Assembly: GCA_012064385.1 (NCBI GenBank)
Contig: QRDG01000413.1
Location: 496,001-560,000 of the forward strand
Direction: 5' to 3'
Length of the DNA stretch: 64,000 bases
Source: Puccinellia tenuiflora
Lineage: Eukaryota; Streptophyta; Magnoliopsida; Poales; Poaceae
In this document: piece after piece, positions 22,314-32,497 of the stretch
Layout: every line of letters starts with the position of its first letter
Numbering within the stretch: the stretch's first letter is position 1
Program-made: the position numbers and the translations under genes
The notes under the pieces: generated by a model
What the model saw: only the letters and a program-made list of their open reading frames with translations
Told to the model about the DNA's origin: nothing
The model's database searches: none

Positions 22314-24224
22314 ACGTAGTGATGGTCTAATATCCCCGTCCTCTGCTCTCACCCTGCTACAGTTCCCTTGAGTGTCCTCTTCTGAAGACCGGGCCGATCT
22401 GGCCTCTCCGCCAGAATAGCTGGCCGGAGTTGGTGCTGGAGAGGTGCCGGAGTAGTTTAGGTTTAGTTCTAGTAGTAGTTTGTGTTGTAGTTTTGGCTAT
22501 ATGCCATGTTTGAGCTCTTTGCCCGGTAGCTGGGGCGGTGCAATGGATCTTGGCCGCCAGATTCATTGCTTTCTAGGGTTGCTGCTTGCTCTGCTTTTGC
22601 TCCTCTGGTTGGAGCAGCGCATGAGGAGGAGCGACGCCGCCTCCTCTAATAAATTGGTGGTTGCGGGCCTCCTTCGTGTGCAAGTGCATCACAAGGTGGA
22701 GGTGCTCCTGGCCGGCCGTGGAGGCAGGGGGGATACCGACGCGGCGTGGTGAGGTGTGTTGTTCTTTGTCTCCTGGCCGGCCTTGGTGGCGAGGGGGAGG
22801 GAAGGTGCATCACGTCAGTCCTTGGCTCCGGTCTGGAGGTCGTGGTTCGTTATCCGGCATTGTTTGAAGCGGAGAAGCTCCGTTCTGCCTTTCTCTCTGG
22901 CCTGCCGTGGTGGCGAGGAGGGAGTTTGTGGAGGAGCTGCTTTTTTCTGTTTCAGTCTATGCCGATCTTTGCCTAAGAGGTGCTATGGAGCTGCTCTTAC
23001 CAGATCTTTGATGCCGTCGTTACGGTGTCCTTCCTGGAGAGCTCACCAGCAGGGGACAGTCGCCGGTGTCACTACCTTGCCCTTGCATCTTACGGCCGAA
23101 TGGCGGCCCTCTTCCAGGATGATTCTTCTCAACCTCCAGTGCGGAGGCCCTCCTCAGAGCTTCGACCCGGATCAAGCACCTCCACACCACCAAGTGGTTC
23201 ATCCCCGGTGGTGCCGAGGTGGCCGGCGATGGAGGCTCAGATACGGCGGAGAGGACCAAGGATTGGAATGTTTTTCTCGTCTTACTTTAAAGGTCCTTTA
23301 TGCAATTGTCCAAGACCATGTTGTAATTTTCCTTTTCTTCAAGGGTCTTGCTTGTAAAATGTACCCTCCGATGATAATCTAATCGAATACTTTTCCCTTC
23401 CTCTGCTCTCTCTCCCTACTATAGTTCCGTTGAGAGTCCAAGTTTGAAGGCTGGGCCGATCTGGCCTCTCCGCCGGAATAGCTGGCCGGAGTTGGTGCTG
23501 GAGAGGTGCCGGAGTAGTTTAGGTTTAGTTTTAGTTAGTTGTGTGCTTGGCGAGATGCCGATCTTGGGCTGGATGCCCGGTAGTTGGAGCGGAGCTCTGG
23601 ATCTTGGCAGCCAGATCCGGGGTGTTCTTTGCTTCGTTCTCCTCGCTCTGCTGCTCCTCTGGTCGGAGAGTCGGGTGGCGGGAACGGACGCCGTCTCCCT
23701 TAATAAAGCCGTGGGGTGTGGTCAGCTTGTTGGGTGGAGGTGTTGTGCTGCGAAACTTCTTCCGGCCGGCCGTGGAGGCGAGGGGAAGCGGTGTTGCAGT
23801 GGAGTATTCTCTACTTCTTCAAGTTGGCGGCTGATGTCGTCGGAGCTCCCGAGCAGCTCTTGGCGCGCGGCGGAGGAGGTGCCTTGGTTCGTCAAGCTCC
23901 AGAGGTTGGTGGTGGCGACCATTGCTGCTTCTTCGGCAACCTCTCTTCTCCTCCATAAGCTCGATGGTTGGCTCTCGGTTCTGGGAGTCAACGGTGCCTG
24001 CTGTGCATCGGAAGCGAAGCAGCTGGCGCTCTCTCCTCTGGCCGGCCATGGTGGTGTGGAGAGGAGGAGGTGCTACTGCTGTTCTTTGTCGATTGCAAGG
24101 CGGGCGTTCGATCTGCTGCAGACACGAGCGACACACATGACGGCCTCCTTTGCCGTTGCTAATCGCAGCTCTCGGGGTCCTTCGAGGCCCTTCTTTGTTC
24201 AAAAAAAAGACGTAGTGATGGTCT
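22314..24224 (+). mobile_element. Poly(A)-tailed retroposon (22329-24209) with 15-bp target duplication
   Basis: Exact copies of acgtagtgatggtct flank the unit (22314-22328 and 24210-24224). The right copy directly follows a tail reading ttcaaaaaaaag. This is the signature of LINE-type target-primed reverse transcription on the plus strand. No terminal inverted repeats are seen, which argues against a DNA transposon. The body has two related units: about 22340-23395 and 23400-24209 both begin with cctctgctctc and share a segment reading ggccgatctggcctctccgc...gccggagttggtgctggagaggtgcc. Open frames (for example 269 codons at 23444) match nothing I know, so it may be a non-autonomous LINE-like element or a retrocopied transcript. 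Confidence 0.65.
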
Positions 24225-25577
24225 GGCAAATAGTGTGCGACGGCCCAGTTTAAACTTGCGCGATTGCCTGATCCGTACGAGTGCGGTATGCCCAACACGG
24301 CCAAAATATTGAGGAGAGTCTTGTCTTTGGGCTCTGTCACTTCACCCATATATGTCCCAGGTGGTGGTGGTGTAAATACGGTTTGCTCGCTGATCTCATG
24401 TTCTACTATTTCGTGCTCGCAAACTTCTTCCCTGATGGTAGCTATGAGCTGGCCTATCCGTCCATGGGTGGACATCAGTCGACGGCCGGAGCAGCGTGTC
24501 CGTGACTCGGTTTAAGCAGCACGGGATGGTGCGGCGGCGTATCACCTGCGGCCGCAGCGTCTTCGAGAGCTCCTTGGCTGACGGCCGGCGAGTAATAACT
24601 GAGCCCACACATGGATCGGCTGCATAATCGGATAGATATATAAACCCAATTGGATACTATCGGAGGCGCCCGTGATCCTGTCTGCCTGACCGCCGATCGA
24701 GCAGTAACAGGCGCCGTGGCGACGAGGGAATCGTCGTCACCCACCCAGTTGGATCCGTCTCAGACTCGGTTGGTTGGGCGCAGCCAACCGAACATTCGTC
24801 GTCTCCGTTTCCATGCGCCTCTCCCTGCCACGCTAGCCCTCCAATCCTGGCCCGTGATCGAATATGTTGCCGCGAAATGTGGATACCTGTCCGGTCCTGA
24901 CATGTGCGTACACTTGTCATCATCTGCTACTCTGCTACAGATTTTCTACTCCTGCTACTGTTCTCGGCGTTCGTGGCAATTGGCACTAGGCTTGCCTGTC
25001 CGACGACCAACGCCAACAAATCTGAGCAGGATTAATTAATTTAACGGTGTGTAAATCGCTAGCGTTGTAGTAGGCGTACCGCAGATGTAATAGCATGGCT
25101 TCGGTTCGTCGAATTCGGCGGACGGTTTGAATTCATGTTTCTTTAGCATATCCCAGCTAATCCAAGGGAAGGCAAAGCTTATGGGCCTGTCGATATTGTA
25201 GAGGATAAAATGATGAACGACCAATGCAATACAGATCAAGTGTGGTGTCCAAAGATGTTTGATTTACAGACAAGTTCATCTCTGTAGTGGCCCAATCCAA
25301 CAAAATAACATCTCGCAGGCGATCCACCGTGCGAATCCTGAGGCTGTGATGCTCATAGTACCCGCGACGTTGAATTCGAGTGCTTTCTGTTATTTTCTCA
25401 ATAGCTTATAACTCCTATATGGCTTGTAGTTTCAGCAGAGTCAAGACCAGTTCAGGTACCGTTTTGTCTGAACAAACGTTGGCCCTACGCTTCCTGTCTT
25501 GCAGTGCCTAGGCTATTGGTCGCCGCCGCGCGCCGGCATGCTTGACGAAGGTATGATTAATTTCCGATTTATCCCGA
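24225..25577. other. No supported gene
   Basis: Single-copy-looking sequence of mixed composition. A minus-strand open frame through 24263-24475 and a plus-strand one at 24650-25039 show no domain I recognise and no introns that would extend them. I see no repeats or transposon ends here. Confidence 0.4.
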
Positions 25578-25775
25578 TTGAGGCGGGCGTGGGGATGGGA
25601 GCTCGCGCCGGCAGGGGAACGGAGGACGCGGGCGTGGGGATGGGAGCTCGCGCCGGGGGGCTTTCCGCGCCCGGCGGGGGCTTCGTGTCGGCCGGCCTCG
25701 ACGAGATCGACACGGGGGGCTTCGTGTCGGCCGGCCTCGACGAGATCGATGCGGGGGGCCTCGTATCCGCCGGCC
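25578..25775 (+). repeat. Two short GC-rich tandem duplications
   Basis: A unit containing gcgggcgtggggatgggagc occurs twice (about 25581 and 25628). A second unit containing ggccggcctcgacgagatcg occurs twice (about 25692 and 25731), with a partial third copy near 25750. All frames stay open through it because of composition. It is not a convincing gene. Confidence 0.65.
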
Positions 25776-25999
25776 ATGCGTAGAGTCCTCCGTGCCGTCC
25801 GACCTGCAGCGGCCGGCCTGGCAGACTGGCCCTGCTGCTCGTGCGCGGCGGCGCATCTGGGGAAGATAGCAGGGGCGCGAGCAGATGAAGAAGATGCGGG
25901 CAGCGGGCTGGGCTCTGTCTTTTTTTCAGTCTATAGGGAAAGAGAGATACAGAGAAAGAGAGTTGCTCTTTCGTGGTGTATGTGTAGAATTTGTACGTT

Positions 26000-26920
26000 T
26001 CAACTGATTGTACTGATGTTTGATAGCTCTACCATAACCAATGGTGGATGTACTCGATGGTGATATTTAGACCGCACACAATATTGAAGTCGATGTACTA
26101 CAAGAGACATTTATGCTAGCTCCCACCTGTGAGCTGTGGTGGATTCCATAGCTATAGCTAGTATAGCATTACTCTAGGTGCATGTTGTTCTTGCCGAGCT
26201 TGGAGGCATCTGCATCCACACGCGGCATCATCTTGTCATGGACTCATGCTACAAATATTCGTCTTGGCAGTTAGCTCCTTAATTTCTGTCCAGCCTCCAA
26301 CTGGTTTGCCTCATAGTTGTTTAGCTCTTGCCTGCTTAAGCTACTCTGTCTGCTTAATTATCGCATAACTTGGGATTGGGTGCCATGAACCCTCTCAACT
26401 TGGAATTGGAAACTAGCCTCATGGCGAATCTTGCTATGCACATTGCTTACTTGTAACGGTATGCGGGGGGCGGACAGGTCAGCCCTGAAATAAGATGTTG
26501 TTGCTTTGCATGCTGATTCTTCCCCGTGTACGAAGGTTCTTGGGCTACATCCATTGACATGTCACCAAAAAGGTGTTTGCAAAGGTCCATACTCCAACTC
26601 ACTAGTCTTTTGGCACCGTCACACTTTAGGTTCCAGATAATTTAGGCATGAAATGGCGCTACCTAACAAGGTTGTGTGTCCAGTGAAAATCTTAGATAAT
26701 CTGAGTCCTCAAGGCGACAAGCCTGGCATAATTTGGTTCTTAGACTAAATCGGACATTTCAATTGCGTCAGATCTTGACAAAGACCACAATCACGGGCAA
26801 GTCAAATATGAAGGATGGTGCACTCAAGTATATGTGTGTCATGTTGTCCTCCTTATTCTCTAGGCTTGTTCTTTCGGTGCAGATTTTCTGACAGTGCGGA
26901 GACAGTGTTGAAAATGGTGG
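26000..26920. repeat. Diverged duplicate, copy 1 (partner at 30785-31690)
   Basis: Collinear similarity to 30785-31690. Shared blocks include gtatttagaccgcacacaat-like sequence, the segment around agtcttttggcaccgtcaca / agtcttttagttccatcaca, and gatcttgacaaagaccacaa followed by tcacgggcaag. Several indels separate the copies. No coding sequence is recognised. Confidence 0.7.
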
Positions 26921-29020
26921 CATACGAGTACAATGCTACACTTGGACTTAGAATATATGGAAACTTAGATGTTAAAGTCGAACAATAAGACGCTGGTTAC
27001 CAAACGGAAATTTCATCAACAAATACATGAGGGGTGAATGTAACCAAGATATGTACGCATTTATCAGAGGCCTAAAGCTCGTGGTTGAGGTTAGGCGGTA
27101 CTTAAAAGCCGCCAGAAATAAACGTGTCATGAAGAGCGCGCGCACACGATACATTTTGTGGTTCGGCGCATAGGTATGGGCCACGATAGTTGGGCCTTTT
27201 GTCATGTTAGATTGTACGACGCCGCACATTAGGTGTCGGACATTGCATGCTAGCATGACACTAACATACTCCCTCTTACGTATTTCTCGACGCATACTTC
27301 TTTGCATCGCAATTTGATATTACAACACCATATATACAATATAAATCAGATAAATTACATAATATAAATTCATAAGACGCATAATACAACTTTAGCTGAA
27401 ACAATATGGAAATTATAATATATTATACATAAATAGCCACATAGGTTCGATTGAAGTATTTTTCAACCCAATAAGTTCACACTTCATCTCCCACATATAT
27501 AGCTACAACTCTAGACCTAAGTTCAAACCCACTAAGTTCAAATGGTATGCAGTGTCTCGATCAGAGAGTCGTGTTTGACTCGAAACTGGAAGACACAATC
27601 ATCCTTCCTACAAACTGTTTTGTACAATCGGAGGCTCCCTAGTTTCATGTGAAGTTGCGGCCACTCAGCACCCATGAAACACCGTTTCGTGAATACTACA
27701 CCTCAAAGTGGTAAAATAGAAACATAGCAAATTTACATATTAAACATTGATTATTACAAGTTAAAAGTGTACAAATACTTCAAGATACTCCTCGGTCCAT
27801 TAAAGAGTCTTCGGTAACTTGGAAAAATATTGAACTAACTTAATGATTATTAGAATAACAAAATTTAATACCATGAGAGCTCAACGGCTTATTAAAGCTT
27901 ATACTATAGATGTTTGGCTCATATCCTACTTCAACATGCATCGATTCCATAGGCGATGACATAGTCAACACCCTATATTCCTCCAGACAGGTTTGGTTCT
28001 TCATAGTATATTCATCCTCCTAACCTTGTGGAGATCACACCTCCTCTTATTTGACAATTTTAGAGTCCGAGCAAAAGATTTTTTCGAGAAGGAGTAATGT
28101 GTGAGTACAACGTACAACAAATTTATATAGGAGATTAAGTGTTTGATTTCTCTACCTACTGCCATAAATATTAGCAAAAATGCATGTTCAAATCATTTGT
28201 TGGAAAATTCAAGTATTATTATGAAAATCTATGGCTGTCAGCCTTCATGGTTTGTTAGAACCACATGGGGTTCCTTTTCCTCCGCATTCATAGTTCCTGT
28301 CTGGAAGGACTGACTTTTCACCATTTTTTATCCTTTGCAGAGGTGCGCTACTTTACCCACAAGTGTTCTTAGCATGTTTCTCTTTTCCATACTTCCATGG
28401 TGTTATATGGCCGCGTCTAAGGTCACCAAGCCATGCCGAGTTTTTTCCGACGACCCCGCATATCCACCCGATTGTAACTCCCGAAAACATACCATGTCCT
28501 TTCTTGAGTTACCCCTCCTCAGATATATGGTATCACAACCACACCTAGTTCCGGTTTCTGCCGACTCTCCCAAGCGATAAGTATACTCAACACCTTCCCT
28601 CGTCAAACTAATGATGCTACCAACTGAGGATGCTTGAAATGAAGAAGCTACTTATGATTTTCCCATCCTATACTAGATCGCGTGGTTAACACTATCTATA
28701 TGACCAAAAATGACAGCCGTGATTTTTCTTAGTCCTATCTAAATATTCTTCGTACAATAAAACCTCCACCAAAGTATTACCAAACCTGGTTTCATTGCCC
28801 ATCACATAGTCAATTCATTGTTATATATAGGAAACTAGAAGTTCATTCCAATGCACGTAATACTTAGTATAGATCGACTACAATTATACTTTAAAAATAC
28901 TTGAAAATTTCATGAGAAAGAATAAAGTGCCCTAGAAACAGCGAGGTAATGCAGTTTAAAGCTTTGACTATGGACTTTGGACCTCAGGTTTGGAAAGTGG
29001 CAGCATAGTCTTATAAGGAC
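26921..29020. other. AT-rich intergenic sequence, no supported gene
   Basis: No domain-bearing frame. The part near 28335-28580 (ttgcagaggtgcgctactttacc...) reads like an old LTR-retrotransposon remnant, but no LTR edges or primer-binding site are visible. The rest is AT-rich with no clear repeat structure. Confidence 0.4.
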
Positions 29021-29530
29021 GATGTTTAAAGATTTGGTAATAATATTATTACACATAAAGCATGCTATGCTTTATAGTTTTTGCAATCCCATAAATAACC
29101 TCCAAAAAGTAGTTAAGATTTGGTAATAATGTTATTATGCACAAAGCATGGTATGCTTTTATTTGAGAGACTTAAGGAATTTAATTAAGATTTATTTTAG
29201 GCCTATAAGTCTTAGTAAGGTATTACCATGCCTTCTACATTTTCATTAAAAATCATGGAACATTTAGAAACAATATTATATTGACATGATTAATATGTTT
29301 CCATGATTTTTAGTTATATTTTAATTAACTATTCAATTAAATCAACTAAATTAGGATATATTTTAGGCCTATAAGTCTTAGAAGAGTATTTTATTGCATT
29401 TTAATTTTCAATAAAAATCATGGAACATTTGATAATAATATTACTAACTTGATTAATATGTAACCATGATTATTTAGTTTTATTTATTCAATTAAATCAT
29501 GAACTTAAACATAATTAATAATAGTTAAAT
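29020..29530. repeat. Degenerate AT-rich direct repeats
   Basis: Two repeat pairs are visible. A unit with ttggtaataat..ttatta..aaagcatg.tatgctt occurs at about 29033 and 29115. A longer unit with ttttaggcctataagtctta, later aaaatcatggaacattt and ttgattaatatg, occurs at about 29193-29360 and 29360-29520. A transposon origin is likely but not shown. Confidence 0.6.
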
Positions 29531-29996
29531 TAATTAATCGCTTAGTAATTTTTGAAATAGGAATTTATTTCTCTTAATTTTATGTGTTTATTTAATTTTG
29601 GAAAAATTATCGTTGAGTGTTTAAATTTATCAATTTAAGTGCCAACAAATAATTCCCCAAAAAATAGAATAAAATTCATATTATTTATTCTTCTATTATA
29701 AACTATTTTATTTATTATTAGGATTTTATAATATCATATTATATTTCTTGATTGATTTAATCATTATTCTTAATCATTTAATTATTTTTCCTTAAAAAAT
29801 ATACCTCAACTTGGCTAAGGCCCACTCGACCAACTGGTTAAGCCCAAATTGGCCCGACCTGGCCGGGTTAGTACCACTGGACCAGACCCAGCCAGTCCAT
29901 TCATCCTCTCTCATTCCTTTTTTTTCTCTCTCTCTCGCTCTCACGCTTTCCTCCTGTTGGGAACCCTAGTGTCATATTATCGCCGCACGCCCATGG

Positions 29997-30403
29997 TTGG
30001 ACTGGAATTTTACAGAGATGGTAAAATCACGGTTTTTAACTAGAGCAAGTTCATTTCTTGGCCCAGGTTTTGTGGAGATTCTTGCCTCAATGGCTTGGAA
30101 TATCTGGAAAGAAAGGAATAACCTCATTTCAGAGGCATACCTCCCTCTGTGGCTAGCTGGAAAAATCACTTCAGAGAAGACATCCTCCTCCACCAATTCA
30201 GATTCAAACAATCTTGTGTTCAACAACTTGTTGATTGGGTTTCAGTTGTTTTTCTTTAATTTCTTATCTTCTTTTCTTTATGGACTGAGTCATAGTGTCT
30301 TGACTCATAGTTCCATTCTTTAGTTTGTAATAACAGTTCTTTATATTTTCAATAAAAATTACACCGTAGGGGCTTACCTACGGTAGCAAGATAAAAAAAA
30401 AAA
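29997..30403 (+). mobile_element. 3' end of a LINE (5'-truncated)
   Basis: The plus strand encodes the tail of a plant LINE reverse-transcriptase protein: ILASMAWNIWKERNN followed by a polar C-terminus, the usual end of the zf-RVT region. A 3' UTR follows, with aataaaaatt at about 30350 and an A-rich tail (ataaaaaaaaaaac, to 30403). Only about the last 110 residues remain. A target-site duplication was not found. The sequence to its left (29800-29996: cccactcgacc, gggaaccctag) looks like another TE fragment. Confidence 0.7.
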
Positions 30404-30784
30404 CGGAGGGAGTATAACCTTCAACGCACCAACAGAGATAGATTGCAAGCTTCTACCACAAACTCATAGTTCAAGCCTCCAAGGGTGAACTACTCCTTAT
30501 TCATTGAGGAGTAAGGCAGGATGGTGATGAGGGTGGTGCAGAACCTCCTACAATGATTATGGCGGTGTTTCCCTGTCCAATCTCTTCTCGTGGCGGTGTT
30601 TCTGGCCCTCACTCGGCATGGCTGAAAATTGCGGAATAAAGAGGATGTCGGTTTTATGGTTGGAGGAGTTCCTCGACACCGAAGGACATGATTAGTAGTT
30701 TAGTAAAAGAATTGATTATATTTTCAGTACCTATGTTCAGGGCGCTCAGCATAGTCGATGCCCATAACCAGTTCAGTGTTTGTC
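30404..30784. other. No supported gene
   Basis: Intergenic spacer between the LINE tail and duplicate copy 2. It begins with cggagggagtata, which resembles a Stowaway terminus, but no partner terminus could be paired with it. Confidence 0.35.
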
Positions 30785-31690
30785 CCTATTCTTCTATCCC
30801 TCAGTGGTTAGCTCCTACCATAACCACGGCGGGTGTACATGATTTCATGGTGGTATTTAGACCGCACACAATATCAAAGTTGTAAATTGCACATATGTTG
30901 TCAAGACAACTAACACAACTATGCAAGATGTATTTATGGTGTCACTGGTGAGTGGATACAGCAGTAGTAGTACTATACGTGCCTGTTGTTCTTGCTGTGC
31001 TTGGACGCATCTGCATGCATGTAGTATTATCTTATCATGGGTGTTATTCGTCTCAGCACTCGGGATTTATGTGGGTCCTTCAATTGATTTGTCCCTTAGT
31101 TAATTAGCCCATAGCCGTTGTCTGCTTATCGGCTAATTAACCTGGGATTAGTGGTCATGAACCTGTCGACTTGGAAATATATATATCTCGTGGCACAAGT
31201 CTTCACATGCTTAGCCAACAATAAGACGCTAGCGCAGTTGTTTTGCATGCTGGTTCTTCCTCGTGTCTGAAGGTTCCTCTCGGCTACATCCGTTGGCATG
31301 TCGCCAAGATGATGTTTGCAATTAATGGATCATGCTCCAAACTCACTAGTCTTTTAGTTCCATCACACTTTAGGTTCCATGCAATTTAGGCATGGAATGG
31401 GGCTAGCTAACAAGGCTGCATGATCCAGTGAATATGACAATTTCGTAATTATGGATCAGAGGAGACAGTTCCAAAATCTTGTTGGATAATCTAAGCCATC
31501 AATTTGACAAACCTGGCATTTGGTTTTTGGAGTAATGTAGACAATCCAATTGCATCAGATCTTGACAAAGACCACAATCACGGGCAAGTTAAATATGGAG
31601 GATGGTGTACTACTCGTGTACATGTGTCAAGGTGTCCTCTCTAGGCTTATTTCAATCAGTGCAGAATTTGAACAATGGGCAGTCTTAGCA
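30785..31690. repeat. Diverged duplicate, copy 2 (partner at 26000-26920)
   Basis: See the partner copy for shared blocks. This copy is about 0.8 kb upstream of the NPH3-like gene start. Small differences occur throughout, so the duplication is not recent. Confidence 0.7.
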
Positions 31691-32220
31691 TATTATCTCT
31701 GGGTAAGGTTATATGGTGTAAAAAGGAAAATGAGTTGAATTTGACTATAGAACTTGTGTCGCATCACATCTTGGACGTCGCCTCAGTAAAATTTGAATGC
31801 TTGCATAGTTGCATCACATGATTCAAGAGTGGGAAGAATTTCCGTCGTGCAACGGGAAATTTCTGTAGGACATGACATTGCAATGCTGTGTTGGCTGGCC
31901 CTAACAGTATGCACAGGAGAGGTGGCACATACTACGAAGAAAGTGAAAATAAGGTTTTCCTGGATGCATGTCAAGCTGCAGTGGCCACCAACAATGTTAT
32001 CAGTCAATCCTCGCCACGTCCAGTCATCACAAATCTAGCATATTGATCCTGAAGCTGTGTGTGAAGCATGCACCTGTCTGAACAGTGCAAAATGCTAGCA
32101 GCCACACCTCAACAGAACTAGCTAGGGCAGGGGCTGACAAATTTTGTTTGCCTTGCTCTAGTGCAGGGTACGGTGTCCTTTTTCCCCTCCCTCAGTTACT
32201 AATCTGAAGTTTGAACTTGA
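31691..32220. other. Upstream region of the NPH3-like gene
   Basis: No gene or transposon end is recognised. It probably includes promoter sequence of the downstream gene. Confidence 0.4.
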
Positions 32221-32221
32221 G

Positions 32222-32230
32222 ACTATAAAA
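32222..32230 (+). promoter_or_regulatory. Candidate TATA box of the NPH3-like gene
   Basis: gactataaaag lies about 270 bases before the start codon at 32498, a reasonable position for a plant core promoter with a leader of roughly 240 bases. A second AT-rich candidate (gatatatta, about 32407) is closer. No transcript evidence is available. Confidence 0.35.
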
Positions 32231-32497
32231 GAGTTGAGAGGACCTGGAGCCTACCTGGACCAAAACCTGCTTTTGTATTCTTCCCAGGAAATCATGAGGA
32301 TTTTACTTCCACTTGATCGCACTGTGATCCTGTGAGTGTGCAATTCAGGTCCCAGCCAACCGCAACCGAAATGAGCAAGCAGATCTTCCCGGCTCTCGCC
32401 TCCCCCGATATATTATTCTCACGTACGTACTCTCGTCCACTTCACAGGGTGCACGCGCGGGCGTCCCGTTGATCCGCTTTCTCTGGTCTCAAGAGCC

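Noticed and set aside
23444..24253. 269-codon frame in the retroposon
   Set aside because: No recognised domain, and it runs through the A tail and into the target duplication. Kept only as part of the retroposon.
27266..30418. Pairing tactccctc (27266) with ggagggagta (about 30405) as Stowaway ends of one 3-kb element
   Set aside because: Beyond the first nine bases the two ends do not match, and the interior holds unrelated pieces including a LINE tail.
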